This document shows, one piece after another, positions 50,040 through 58,923 of a stretch of DNA of 64,000 nt. The stretch is from positions 111,216 to 175,215 of the forward strand of contig NZ_KE557276.1 of the NCBI RefSeq assembly GCF_000442255.1, written 5' to 3'. The position numbers were made by a program, and so were the translations under genes. The first letter of the stretch is position 1; each line of letters begins with the position of its first letter. This stretch comes from Salipiger mucosus DSM 16094. GTDB taxonomy: Bacteria > Pseudomonadota > Alphaproteobacteria > Rhodobacterales > Rhodobacteraceae. The notes under the pieces were generated by a model. It was not told where the DNA came from, ran no database searches, and was given only the letters and a program-made list of their open reading frames with translations.

Positions 50040-53000
50040 ATGCCTGATGGAGTGAGATCGACCGAGCTTGATGTGCTCAGCAGCGTGGATAGCCTGCTTG
50101 GCAACAAGGACGGAAGTACGGGTCGATATTCGATCGAGAACCTGGCCGCCTACCTGGCAGCTTCCGGTGCGGTGGCGCAGGCGATCTCCACCGTCGAGGG
50201 CCAAGTGGTCAGCGGGCTGGTGAGCAAGGCGACCTGGACCGACCTTCAAGGCATCACGCCGAGCGTCGACGGCACCGGCGGCGAGGTTCTCTCGAGCGAT
50301 GCCGGCACGCACTCCGATGCCACGGCGACGGGATACGACGGCTCGACGGTCAACAACGCCGGCCGCTACAGCTGGAACGACACCTGGGGACGCTGGGTGC
50401 GTATCGGCGACAGCGGCTATGGCACCGTCGCGGGCGATCTCGCGGACCACGAGGCGGACACCGACAATCCGCACAGCGTCACGGTGGCCCAGCTCAGCGG
50501 CACGTCGGACGACATGACGCAGGGAACGGTAAACCTGTTCCTGACGGCGGCCCAACAAGCCAAGCTCAACTACCTGCTGATCACCGGCTCCTGGAACCTC
50601 GATGCGGCCAAGGCCAAGCTCGCGCTGCTCTCAGTGACCGAGGCCGTCAGCCTCGACGGCATGAAGGCCAAGGTCGACAACATCACCGTGACCGAGCCGA
50701 TCAACCTCGACACCATCGGCACGAGCCTCGACACGGTGACCAGCCTCGCGGCGGACCTCGAGCGGATCGCGGTTCACACCGAGGATCGACCCGGCGAAAA
50801 CCCCGGCCTGTTCTCGGGAGTGCTGATCGGCGCGGGCGTGGACAAGACGCCGCTGGACGCGGCGAACATCGAGCACGTCGCCGGACAGGGTGACTGCTAC
50901 GTCGTCACCGGCGCTGGCACTGTCGCGCGCCGCGACCCCGTGGCGCTGTCGGAGGATGTCTGGGAGTTCACCGCCCGTTTCCGGCGCACCGAGAACCCGA
51001 GCGATCCGAGCGGCAATGCGATCCTGCTTCGGGTCGCCTGGCTCGACGGGAAGAAGAACCTCATCAGCTACGAAACACTCGCCTCCGTGTCGGATGCGGT
51101 CTTCGGTCCGGTTTACGAGCTGTCCGCGCGGGTGTCCCGGCTGTCGGTCTCCGGCGTGATCGCACCTCCCGGCAATGCCAACTTCGCCTGCGTCTATGTT
51201 CAAAGCTACGGCGAGGACGGCACGACGGCGGTCATCACGCTGCGGGCGAAAGAGGTCACGGATCTGCACGCCATCTCCTCGGCCGACCTGTCGCAGATCA
51301 TTGCCGATGCAGAGGCGGCGACCGACGCGGCGAACAATGCCGCCGAGCTGGTCGCGACCGAGACGCTCGACACCATGGCCGCGGTCACCACCTACGATCG
51401 TGCGAGCGGCGTCGGCGCGCTCACGATCAAGGGCGGCGTGGCGACCTTCGACGGCGAGGGTGGGCAGTGGGTCTATGACCCGGACGACACGACGACGCCG
51501 CACGAGCCGCCCTTTACGCTGGTGGGCAATGACGGCGCGCGCTACAAGATCGCCCGCGCCTTCGGCGATGGGGCCTATCGGGCCGTTGGGCTGTCGCTCT
51601 CGATCCGCTCGCTGACGGTCTCGGGGATCAGCGGGGATATCGAGGTGCCGGCGGCGTCGCTTGCGCTTCCGGCCTCGGAAACCGTCTATGTCGTGGTGGA
51701 TGCCTTCACCGGCGCGTACCGCTACCTGCCCCGTCTTCTGCACGACGGCTGCGTGCCGGTCGCGCGCGTCACGACCAACGCCAGCCGCGTGACCGAGATC
51801 TCGGAGTTGCCGCGCAGCCTGCCCGCCTCGCGGATCCCGCGTTTCCTATCGAAGCTGGAGCACGCCAAGCAGGATGACCAGATCAGGATTGCTACTTTCG
51901 GGACCAGCCTGACCGATGGTGCAGGTGGCGGTCCACGGTGGCCCATTTTGATGTTCGACCCTGACGGAGATGTGACAAATACCGACTACATCCTGCCGAA
52001 CCTCTCTCGGATCGTCTGGGACGAAATGGCGACCGGCGGCAGCAATATCGAGCTTGGCATGGCCTTTGTCGCAGAGGCCACCAAGCCGCTCGGTGATAGC
52101 CTTGTGAACCGCGCCCATCACCTGATGATCGGCAAGGCCTCGCGCCACGTCTCGCCGCCGGACAGCGGCCCGCGCCTTTCTGACGTGATCTCCGATCCCT
52201 ACGACCTGGCGATTGTCGGTTACAGTGGCGCGAACGCCGGCACCCTCGAAATGCATCATCTCGAGGTTCTGATCGCCGGGTTGCGCCGGGCCGGAACGGA
52301 GGTGGTGATCATCACCGAGAACGGCCGGGAAAGTAACCCGACCGGGTATTTCGAGAACGGTCTGCAGATGCGCCGGATTGCCGACGCCATGGGCTGCGCC
52401 TTTGTCGATACGGACGGTTACATGTATGCCGGCACGCTCGCTGGTCAGGCCATGTATGACGACGGGGTGCACCAATCGACCCTCGGGCATGAATATTACG
52501 CCGAGGCGCTGTCGTCGGTGTTGGCGCCGAAGATCCGCGCGCGCGGCGAGGTGAACCCGGATCCGCGGCGCAGCGTCGGGGCGCCGGACGCTGCGCAAAA
52601 TTCAGTATGGGCAAAGCTCGGCGGCCACGCGCACCTGCAGGTCGATCCCGTGACGACGACCGGCACCCGCGATCAACAGGGGCGCTACACGACGCCGCTC
52701 GAGCGGATCCCGTCGATCGTGGTCGGCGGCAAGACGGAAACGACCTGGGTCACGGTGCTCGAGGCGGGCGAAGTGGCCGAGTTCTCGCACCCTCACTGGT
52801 CCTCGGTGCACATGCTGTTCGATCCCTATTTCACCTTCACGGCAAAGCTCACGCGGCAGAACGGCACGGCGGACTTGATTTCCTATGAGCACGCATCGGT
52901 GCAGGTGAATCGCGTGCTTGCGACGGAGCCCTATTTTCCGCCCTATTATACTTCGTATCAACGTGCGGACTATTCGGTTCAGGTCGAATGCCTGACAGGC

Positions 53001-53447
53001 ACACTTAAGCTTGTGGGGATGGTGTTCGGGACGGATTACACCCGCGAGGTGCCGTTTGGCGAGATCACCTTCAACGGCACCTGGGCGACCGAGGCCGGGA
53101 GAATGTCGGACCCTTTCACCTACTACACGGATACCGATGGCGATTATCTTGCGTTTGAGTTTGAGGGTTCGGCTTGCCTTCTTACGCTCGGGCGAAGCCC
53201 TGCCGGCGGATTGGTCGATGTGTACCTAGATGGGCAGCTCTACGAGGCCGGCGTGGATCTCTACGACACGGCATGGCGGTTGACGCAGTACCGGGTCGAG
53301 CCGGGCGCCTACGGCACGCCGAAGCAAGCCCGCCGGCATGTGGTGCAGGTGAGGCTCAACGGGGCGAATGCCTCGGCCGGGACGCCGAGTTCTCCGGATC
53401 GGCGCCTTGCCCTCTACGCGGCCTATGCGCTCGAGACGGGCTGGTGA
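50040..53447 (+). CDS. tail fibre protein with SGNH/GDSL esterase domain
   Basis: This 1135-residue protein begins with a fibre-like N-terminal region and beta-helical repeats. Over residues ~615-835 it carries an SGNH hydrolase: block I FGTSLTDG with S623 and a C-terminal catalytic DxxH (D808-GV-H811) in MYDDGVHQSTLGHEYYAEAL. SGNH fibres often deacetylate capsule or O-antigen. The C-terminal ~300 residues are beta-rich. The J gene ends 10 bases upstream, suggesting co-translation. Confidence 0.85.
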   Translation: MPDGVRSTELDVLSSVDSLLGNKDGSTGRYSIENLAAYLAASGAVAQAISTVEGQVVSGLVSKATWTDLQGITPSVDGTGGEVLSSDAGTHSDATATGYDGSTVNNAGRYSWNDTWGRWVRIGDSGYGTVAGDLADHEADTDNPHSVTVAQLSGTSDDMTQGTVNLFLTAAQQAKLNYLLITGSWNLDAAKAKLALLSVTEAVSLDGMKAKVDNITVTEPINLDTIGTSLDTVTSLAADLERIAVHTEDRPGENPGLFSGVLIGAGVDKTPLDAANIEHVAGQGDCYVVTGAGTVARRDPVALSEDVWEFTARFRRTENPSDPSGNAILLRVAWLDGKKNLISYETLASVSDAVFGPVYELSARVSRLSVSGVIAPPGNANFACVYVQSYGEDGTTAVITLRAKEVTDLHAISSADLSQIIADAEAATDAANNAAELVATETLDTMAAVTTYDRASGVGALTIKGGVATFDGEGGQWVYDPDDTTTPHEPPFTLVGNDGARYKIARAFGDGAYRAVGLSLSIRSLTVSGISGDIEVPAASLALPASETVYVVVDAFTGAYRYLPRLLHDGCVPVARVTTNASRVTEISELPRSLPASRIPRFLSKLEHAKQDDQIRIATFGTSLTDGAGGGPRWPILMFDPDGDVTNTDYILPNLSRIVWDEMATGGSNIELGMAFVAEATKPLGDSLVNRAHHLMIGKASRHVSPPDSGPRLSDVISDPYDLAIVGYSGANAGTLEMHHLEVLIAGLRRAGTEVVIITENGRESNPTGYFENGLQMRRIADAMGCAFVDTDGYMYAGTLAGQAMYDDGVHQSTLGHEYYAEALSSVLAPKIRARGEVNPDPRRSVGAPDAAQNSVWAKLGGHAHLQVDPVTTTGTRDQQGRYTTPLERIPSIVVGGKTETTWVTVLEAGEVAEFSHPHWSSVHMLFDPYFTFTAKLTRQNGTADLISYEHASVQVNRVLATEPYFPPYYTSYQRADYSVQVECLTGTLKLVGMVFGTDYTREVPFGEITFNGTWATEAGRMSDPFTYYTDTDGDYLAFEFEGSACLLTLGRSPAGGLVDVYLDGQLYEAGVDLYDTAWRLTQYRVEPGAYGTPKQARRHVVQVRLNGANASAGTPSSPDRRLALYAAYALETGW

Positions 53448-53451
53448 CGGC

Positions 53452-53883
53452 GTGACCCTCGCCGACACCTTCCTGCAGCACGGTCGGGCGCTGGAGTGGG
53501 CCACGAGCACGATCATCCTGGCCTTCGCCTGCACGCTGGCTCTGCCTGGCGACACGCTGGCGGCGGGTGGCTTCATGGCCTTCCGCTCGGTCGGACTGGA
53601 CGAGGCGAGCCTCGCGGTTCCGCTGACCTTCATCGCCGTGATGCGCATGGCGGGGCTCTGGATCAACGGCAACTGGCGGCGGTCGCCGTTGCTGCGCATG
53701 GTCGGCGCCGTCTGCGGTGCCGGCATCTTCGCAACGCTCGCGGTCATGTTCGCAGTCCCGATCCTGTCGGGGCAGGCCATCGCTGCCACCACCGGCGTCG
53801 GCACCTACGCGGTGCTGGCTCTTTTCGATGTTCTCGCAGCGTATAGGTCCGCCGCCGATGTTGGCCACTATCAACGAACTTGA
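53452..53883 (+). CDS. multi-pass membrane protein in the lysis/tail-end region
   Basis: This 143-residue protein starts at a GTG (53452) and has four hydrophobic segments (about residues 13-35, 45-62, 80-95 and 97-130). It follows the fibre gene after 4 bases. Its place before the endolysin suggests a holin or membrane partner, but the number of passes is unusual for lambda-type holins. Function inferred only from position. Confidence 0.6.
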   Translation: MTLADTFLQHGRALEWATSTIILAFACTLALPGDTLAAGGFMAFRSVGLDEASLAVPLTFIAVMRMAGLWINGNWRRSPLLRMVGAVCGAGIFATLAVMFAVPILSGQAIAATTGVGTYAVLALFDVLAAYRSAADVGHYQRT

Positions 53884-54136
53884 GCCGGGCGCCTGGGCCG
53901 GGCTCGCCGGGATCGTGACGGCCGTCGTCGCGGCCCTCGTCGCGCGGCGCGGGGCGAAGCGCAGCCCGCCGGAGGTGGGCCACGAGCCCCCGGACACCGA
54001 CCGAACCGAGTACGTGCTGAAAGAGGTGCGCGGCGTGCAACAGCGCCTCGAAAGCCTCGACGAGCGCGTGGTCGAGATCGACCGGCGCACCGAGAAGATC
54101 CACGGCGACACCCGCGTTCTCGTCGACCGCCGCTGA
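53858..54136 (+). CDS. membrane protein with coiled coil, holin-accessory candidate
   Basis: This 92-residue protein has one membrane segment (GAWAGLAGIVTAVVAALVARR, residues ~10-30) followed by a coiled coil (KEVRGVQQRLESLDERVVEIDRRTEKI). The layout suits a holin/spanin-like accessory protein. It overlaps the upstream membrane gene by 26 bases. Confidence 0.55.
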   Translation: MLATINELEPGAWAGLAGIVTAVVAALVARRGAKRSPPEVGHEPPDTDRTEYVLKEVRGVQQRLESLDERVVEIDRRTEKIHGDTRVLVDRR

Positions 54137-54162
54137 CGACACATCACCCACCAACCTGACCC

Positions 54163-54186
54163 GCCCGGCCTCGCGCCGGGCTTTTT
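54163..54186 (+). terminator. rho-independent terminator before the endolysin
   Basis: A 7-pair GC stem (GCCCGGC/GCCGGGC, loop CTCGC) is followed by TTTTT. It lies 15 bases before the endolysin gene and could uncouple late tail and lysis transcription. Confidence 0.55.
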
Positions 54187-54200
54187 CATGGGAGACCGCC

Positions 54201-54998
54201 ATGGACACGAAGCACGTCCAGATGCTGCTGGCCGAGGCCAGCTACTACGCTGGCGCCATTGACGGCATCGCCGGGCCGAAGAGCATGGCTGCGGTCGAGA
54301 TCACCGAGCGGAACGCGGGCGACGGCTCGCACCACTGGTCGCAGCAACGACGGCTCATCGCGGCCGGTCAGCGCGTGCTAAACGCGCAGGGCTTTGAGGC
54401 CGGCGCCGTCGACGGCTACGACGGCCACAACACGGGCGAGGCCCTGACCGCCTGGCTGAGCGCCAAGATGGGCGTCAGCTCCGAGGTGGACCGGGCGCGC
54501 GAGACCGAAAAGACCTGGCCGGCCGAGATCCCGCACCAGCGCGACGTCGGCACCTACTACGGCACGCCCGGGCCGGACATCCAGCGCCAGCTGACCTACA
54601 TCAACCTGCCGTTCTCCCTTCGCATCGACTGGAACCTCGACCAGACCGTGCAGCGGATCCGCGTGCACGAGAAGGCCGCGTGGCCGCTCTATGACGCGCT
54701 GATCGCTGTCCACGAGCACTACGGCATGGAGCGGATGCAGGCGCTCGGGATCGACCGCTTCGCGGGCTGCTACAACCATCGCCGGATCCGGGGCGGCTCG
54801 GGCTGGTCGATGCACGCCTACGGTTGCGCCATCGACTTCTACGCCGCGCCCAACGCGCTGCGCATGCGGTGCCCGCAGGCGCTGTTCTGCGGCCCGGAGT
54901 ATCAGGACTTCCTCGACATCATGGAGGCCCACGAGTGGCTGCCCGCGATCCGCCTCTGGGGCGGCGATGCGATGCACTTCCAGAGGGCGACCCTGTGA
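54201..54998 (+). CDS. endolysin, peptidase M15 with peptidoglycan-binding N-terminus
   Basis: This 265-residue endolysin has a putative peptidoglycan-binding N-terminal part (YYAGAIDGIAGPKSMAAVEITE and FEAGAVDGYDGHNTGEALTA look like PG-binding repeats) and a C-terminal M15 D-Ala-D-Ala carboxypeptidase domain. Zinc and catalytic residues are visible as H205 and D212 (SMHAYGCAIDFY), E245 and H259 (GGDAMHF). It should cleave stem peptides to release progeny. It ends GTGA onto the next gene. Confidence 0.88.
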   Translation: MDTKHVQMLLAEASYYAGAIDGIAGPKSMAAVEITERNAGDGSHHWSQQRRLIAAGQRVLNAQGFEAGAVDGYDGHNTGEALTAWLSAKMGVSSEVDRARETEKTWPAEIPHQRDVGTYYGTPGPDIQRQLTYINLPFSLRIDWNLDQTVQRIRVHEKAAWPLYDALIAVHEHYGMERMQALGIDRFAGCYNHRRIRGGSGWSMHAYGCAIDFYAAPNALRMRCPQALFCGPEYQDFLDIMEAHEWLPAIRLWGGDAMHFQRATL

Positions 54999-55288
54999 CC
55001 CGGGCCGTCCACTACGAAGACCGCGACGCCTTCAATCGAGACCAGCGGCCCGGCTCCTTCTGGATCGGCCCGCCGAACATCCAGCGGCAGAACATGCAGC
55101 ACCTCTGGTTCTGGTGTCCCTGCGGCTGCGGCGACCGGCGGGTGATCCGGGTGGGCAAGCGCTTCAAGCCCGGCGACCCGCCGTCGTGGCGCTGGAACGG
55201 GCTCACCGACGCGCCGGAACTCACGCCATCAGTCAACACCGGCTGCTGGCACGGCTGGCTCACGGCAGGGGTCTGGCGCCCGTGCTGA
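54995..55288 (+). CDS. DUF6527-family protein
   Basis: This 97-residue protein starts at a GTG overlapping the endolysin stop. It shows the DUF6527 pattern FWIGPPNIQRQNMQHLWFWCPCGCG, then PSWRWNGLTDAPELTPSVN and WHGWL. The cysteines suggest metal binding. The family is common in prophages near lysis genes and of unknown role. Confidence 0.75.
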   Translation: MTRAVHYEDRDAFNRDQRPGSFWIGPPNIQRQNMQHLWFWCPCGCGDRRVIRVGKRFKPGDPPSWRWNGLTDAPELTPSVNTGCWHGWLTAGVWRPC

Positions 55289-55387
55289 TGCCGCTCCTAC
55301 CCATCACCGACTGGCGCCTCGTGCTGGTCCTCACTGCGGCTGCGCGCCGCTCTACGCGCCTCGGGCGCAAACCGAAAGGCAAGACCC

Positions 55388-55576
55388 ATGAACATCGCAC
55401 TGCCCGGAATGAAGACCTACATCGTCGCGGCCACTCTCATCCTTGTGGTGGGCGTGGAGCAAGGGCTCGGCATCGACGTGCCCGGCGTGGAGCTGGGTGA
55501 AAACTGGATGATGGCTGTGATGAACGCCCTCGGGCTCGGCACCGTCCGCGCTGCCATCGGCAAGCTCGGAGCCTGA
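55388..55576 (+). CDS. small membrane protein (holin-like)
   Basis: This 62-residue protein has an N-terminal hydrophobic segment (KTYIVAATLILVVGVEQGLG) and a C-terminal amphipathic helix. Its position after the endolysin and small size fit a holin of the simple two-segment type. No proof of function. A GC hairpin without T-run follows at about 55578-55595. Confidence 0.6.
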   Translation: MNIALPGMKTYIVAATLILVVGVEQGLGIDVPGVELGENWMMAVMNALGLGTVRAAIGKLGA

Positions 55577-55739
55577 TCCCGCCGCAGTTGGCGGGGTGCC
55601 CAATCGGCGCGGGGCTTCCCAATAGCTGACTGCGTATACGACAAACCAGCGCGACTGACGCGGCTGAGCTTCGTTAGCCTTGACTCGAATCATGTAAGAG
55701 AAGGAACGTGGACGCCCAACTGTTAAGGAGGTTTATTTC

Positions 55740-55895
55740 ATGGCTAAGGTCGCGCCATTTCATTCCAAGAAGCCCGGCACAAGTGTCTATCACGATAACA
55801 ATCAGTGCACTGAGGGCAACAACATCGAAAAAGAGAATCGCGCTTCTGGCACTGGCGGGCACCCTAAGTGCGACCATTGCAAGCGGCTCTCCTGA
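55740..55895 (+). CDS. 51-residue Cys-rich small protein
   Basis: This frame reads MAKVAPFHSKKPGTSVYHDN, then NQCTEGNNIEKENRAS and ends GTGGHPKCDHCKRLS. The AAGGAGG site lies 8 bases before the ATG, one of the best in this part. Its three cysteines (one N-terminal and a C-terminal CxxC pair with a nearby His) look like a small zinc-binding protein of a widespread type in genomic islands. Function unknown. Confidence 0.65.
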   Translation: MAKVAPFHSKKPGTSVYHDNNQCTEGNNIEKENRASGTGGHPKCDHCKRLS

Positions 55896-55898
55896 TCG

Positions 55899-56231
55899 CT
55901 AGTCTTTTCTAAAGGTCAGATCCCAGTAAGGGCCGGTTAACTCGCCGTCGTCGACAGTCCAGACACGGGCGAGCGATCTCGGCTTCAGTCCGGCCCTTAC
56001 AGCTTCCCCAAGCGCTCGGAACCCCTCTCCAGGGCCGCCGACGAGGCGAACCGTTGGTTCTGGGAATGGGTGCCCCGCACCCCCTTCGCACGACTCGATT
56101 GTTTCAATGCCGGCCGCTCTGAGCGCATGGACCGCGCTTTCGATCCCGGCGTCTAGAGGCATATCAAGTTCAAGACCGTGTGATTGTTTTCGGCTTGGTT
56201 GGGCGTCTAAAGATTGAGTCATGGAAACCAT
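55899..56231 (-). CDS. hypothetical protein, possibly phage-associated
   Basis: This 110-residue protein has a conserved-looking core ALRAAGIETIESCEGGAGHPFPEPTVRL and a C-terminal ARVWTVDDGELTGPYWDLTF. It converges with the Cys-rich gene. The start is uncertain; ATG codons at 56231 and 56222 are both possible. Homologues occur in phage and island settings, by recollection of the motif only. No reaction can be proposed. Confidence 0.6.
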   Translation of the reverse strand: MVSMTQSLDAQPSRKQSHGLELDMPLDAGIESAVHALRAAGIETIESCEGGAGHPFPEPTVRLVGGPGEGFRALGEAVRAGLKPRSLARVWTVDDGELTGPYWDLTFRKD

Positions 56232-56548
56232 GATACCGCCAAGGCGCTGATATGGGAATATCTCCGTTTTCTCGTTTGCTAAGTTACCCGGCCCCACAGA
56301 AACAGCGTTGCCGCCTGGCCGATGCCCTACGCGTCTGTGCTTGACGCAGACGGGCGCCGCAAGGCATCAGTGCATCGCAATTGAGCTCTTGGGCGTCCGA
56401 CACGCTAGCATCCGGCATCTGGAAGTCTTCACCTTGTCGTGCCGGTTCAAGTTGCGAGGTGCTGGCGAGCTTGAAAGAAGTATGGCTCGGGTCAGTGACC
56501 TCTATTGGAATGTTCTGCGCTGCTGAGAGGCAAAGACTCCTGTTTAGC
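56232..56548. other. gap without supported gene
   Basis: About 317 bases. A 72-residue plus-strand frame exists here (56308-56526), but it has no good ribosome-binding site and reads like a shadow. The end of the low-GC operon downstream (minus strand) should terminate in this region. Confidence 0.4.
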
Positions 56549-57160
56549 CTACAGTGGCTCGCCGTCTCCCAAGTAAATTTTGTATGAAAGGTAGTAGATA
56601 CCGCGGGCAGTCGTGATGGCCATGTGTGCTACGGCCATCAAGTATAGTGGGGCGATAAGATAGACGAGGAATGGTGTCGCTCCGTAGAGGTTTTTAGGGG
56701 GGATCGCTGATGAGATTGCGACAAGAATTATTGATACTATCGAAATTGCCAGAGCCATGAATGCTAGGTACCCAAATATAGAGCAAATAAATTGCCGCCG
56801 AGTTATCTCTTCGCCAAAGTGCTGCTCATCCTCTTCGAGGTTGCTGGCCACATTGAGGCTGTCTTTCAGGTAGAGTTTTCCATTCGGGATGTACTTGTCC
56901 AAGTCTGAGATGTGGCTAGTAAAAGTTGCTGCAGCTACAAGCGCTGCGACGTAGAATCCCGTGAGTGTTGATGAAAGTGAACCGGCTCGGTCAACTAGTC
57001 CTGAAGGGCCGAAGAAGTTCAGTCCAGGCGCCAAGAAAAGCATAGATATCGTTCCAATCGCGACGAGAACCAGTGAGAATACATCGCGTCGCAGAAGGTA
57101 TTTACCATCTTCCCTGACCAGTCGCAGGTAGCTCAGCGGGAAAAGTGCATCACGAACCAT
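56549..57160 (-). CDS. four-pass membrane protein, second gene of a low-GC pair
   Basis: This 203-residue protein has four clear membrane segments (about residues 28-48, 63-82, 125-150 and 163-183) and a cytoplasmic loop NVASNLEEDEQHFGEE between the second and third. It follows the soluble gene after 16 bases on the same strand. GC content is well below the chromosomal and phage average. A soluble/membrane pair in a prophage end is the classic layout of an abortive-infection or exclusion module, but no family match is claimed. Confidence 0.7.
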   Translation of the reverse strand: MVRDALFPLSYLRLVREDGKYLLRRDVFSLVLVAIGTISMLFLAPGLNFFGPSGLVDRAGSLSSTLTGFYVAALVAAATFTSHISDLDKYIPNGKLYLKDSLNVASNLEEDEQHFGEEITRRQFICSIFGYLAFMALAISIVSIILVAISSAIPPKNLYGATPFLVYLIAPLYLMAVAHMAITTARGIYYLSYKIYLGDGEPL

Positions 57161-57176
57161 TTATTTCCCCACAATC

Positions 57177-58115
57177 TTAGAAGGTAGTTTCCGCTGCTGC
57201 GACGACTTCGGGCACGATGTCCTTGGAGCAGTTGTCGAGGTCAACCGGGATCTGCCTGAGATAGGACCGAATAAACAGAATGTCTTTTCCGACGTCGTCT
57301 CGATCAACCGCAATCGATTTGCGTCTTTCATCTTCAGGAAATTCCAGATCAACTCGGAAACCCTCCCAGAAGTCTTCTCTCGCGTTTGTGGCTAGCTTCT
57401 TAAGGTACGGGAGGTATTTGCTTTTATCTAGATCTGGGCTGATTTTAATTTCCAACTTCTCTGGCTTCGCGGTGGCTAGGGGTACCCCGTCAGTAACTAC
57501 TGCTTTCGCTGGTTTAGTCAATACCACGCTCCGCCATTTGCTCTGCTTGAGTGACTTCTCAAATGCTTCAGATTTCAGGCCGGCGGCCTTAATGGTGGCG
57601 TTAGTTTCCACAGGTTTTCCGGTCTTGGGGTGTTTGAAAAAGTATGGACGTTCGCGAAAAATTTGCCTCAGTAGGTGTTGAACTGAATTCATGCTAAGTC
57701 CCGGAACTTCCTCTAGGGAGGCGCGATATCCATTTTTGGTTTTCTTTGTTGAAATTGTAAGGTGGGCCGAAACGGCCTGTTCCTCGTTTGGCTTCTTCTG
57801 ATATTTGGAGAGTGTTATGCCTCCATCTTTGGATTTTGCCCGATATGATGGGTCTTGAGCATAATGGGCGTCTCGATGAAATAGGAGTGCGATCTTATCG
57901 CTTCCGATCGCTTCGCATCTCACCAGTTCGATTGTATCTTTATCGCTCTTGCTTACCGCGATTTCTGTTCCGAGCGCTGATCTGAGGGTGCTATAGACCG
58001 ATGTTGCGGTTGCATCCTTCCGGTTGATCATCTTGAGCGGCTGAGAGCTGGTCTTGCGCGCGCCAATCGTGATGTCATAAACCTTAAAATAACGCTGGTT
58101 TGGTTCTAGCAGCAT
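57177..58115 (-). CDS. soluble protein of unknown function, first gene of a low-GC pair
   Basis: This 312-residue protein has no membrane segment. The N-terminal half reads RYFKVYDITIGARKTSSQPL and SDKIALLFHRDAHYAQDPSY. A middle helical part follows, with a C-terminal segment with DLEFPEDERRKSIAVDRDD. It has no motif of a nuclease, kinase or ATPase that I can see. Low GC and its place in the accessory end suggest recent transfer. It may sense infection for its membrane partner. Confidence 0.7.
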   Translation of the reverse strand: MLLEPNQRYFKVYDITIGARKTSSQPLKMINRKDATATSVYSTLRSALGTEIAVSKSDKDTIELVRCEAIGSDKIALLFHRDAHYAQDPSYRAKSKDGGITLSKYQKKPNEEQAVSAHLTISTKKTKNGYRASLEEVPGLSMNSVQHLLRQIFRERPYFFKHPKTGKPVETNATIKAAGLKSEAFEKSLKQSKWRSVVLTKPAKAVVTDGVPLATAKPEKLEIKISPDLDKSKYLPYLKKLATNAREDFWEGFRVDLEFPEDERRKSIAVDRDDVGKDILFIRSYLRQIPVDLDNCSKDIVPEVVAAAETTF

Positions 58116-58364
58116 GTCACCCCTTACGTGATTCTCTGCTGGCGATCTTGACGTAGGCGGTTTGTTGCCGCCAGTGCGTGACCAGAGTTTTTCAGCACCA
58201 AGGATGTTCGGCCGGTGACGCTGTGTTCTAGTTGTTCATTGGGCATGCGTAGGATCGGCCGGTTCAAATTTTTGCAGTTGGAGGGGGGCGTTCCCCTTGA
58301 CGCAACTGGAACCGGTTTGCCGATTACAGCGGGTTCCGCCGCTCGGAAGGTCTGGACGCCGGCT

Positions 58365-58577
58365 TCAGCGTTTCGGGGCACGGCTAGTCTTCGGGTTAAG
58401 CTCGAAGGCTCTGTCGCGGTCCAAAGACGTCACACGGTCAAGCGGTGCCGTTTCGGTATCCTCCAGGTACCACGGAGTTCGGCCATCATTGTCGACTACG
58501 GCCCAGAGGTCGTCGCGCCACCGCTCGATGCGGTAGAGGCAGAGGTTTTCCAACGCGGCCTTTCGGGCCGCGTTCAT
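58365..58577 (-). CDS. small hypothetical protein
   Basis: A 70-residue frame (MNAARKAALENLCLYRIERW...) with AGGA 7 bases upstream of the ATG at 58577. The core YRIERWRDDLWAVVDNDG with the following PWYLEDTE looks like a small beta-rich protein. GC content is intermediate. A longer start at 58616 exists. Function unknown. Confidence 0.5.
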   Translation of the reverse strand: MNAARKAALENLCLYRIERWRDDLWAVVDNDGRTPWYLEDTETAPLDRVTSLDRDRAFELNPKTSRAPKR

Positions 58578-58681
58578 CTGGGGTCCTGCCGCCTTACGAA
58601 GTGCGTCCCGGTTCACTGAACCTGTGTGAACCGGGAAACCTTGGGAAGCTGGGCGAAAAGCCTTTTTAAGAAGAGCATCTT

Positions 58682-58763
58682 GGGCGATAGGCCAATACCT
58701 TGGCGGCGCGTCGCTTCGTTCACATCGAAGATGTCAGAAGTTCGAATCTTCTATCACCCACCA
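58682..58763 (+). other. damaged tRNA-Val(CAC)-like sequence
   Basis: The anticodon stem CTTCG/CGAAG with loop TTCACAT (anticodon CAC), the perfect T-arm AGAAG/CTTCT, and the ATCACCC-A-CCA end are intact. Upstream, the acceptor is GGGCGAT with one mismatch, and the D-arm region is 25 rather than ~19 bases and lacks the usual D-loop GG. It may be a decayed tRNA or a 3' half left as an att site by an element integrated in a tRNA-Val(CAC). Confidence 0.55.
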
Positions 58764-58923
58764 TTTCCCCTCCGATGCGATACTCCGGCAGGATTGCCGC
58801 CATCTTTGGGCGCCGCGATCGTGTCATGTGCGAGCCTGTGGCATCAGCGCTGGACCTGTCATTTGTGACAGTGCATGGTGACCCCACGATTGCGGTTCTT
58901 TTCCAGTGCACGGGGTAACCATC

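Larger units (their letters stand above)
15419..55600. mobile_element. lambda-like siphovirus prophage (right end not defined)
   Basis: The block starts at the 3' end of tRNA-Glu with an integrase reading towards the tRNA. It contains a leftward early operon, divergent CI/Cro-type regulators, a rightward early operon, and then the complete lambda-order packaging, head, tail and lysis genes. The last recognisable phage gene ends at 55576. A repeat of the tRNA-Glu 3' end (attR) was not found by eye up to 64000. The accessory genes to 58763 may therefore also belong to it. Large terminase is frameshifted. Confidence 0.9.

Noticed and set aside
56549..58115. Kiwa-like defence system
   Set aside because: Sizes fit (four-pass membrane protein and ~310-residue partner), but the gene order is reversed and no DUF4868 signature is visible, so it was not named.
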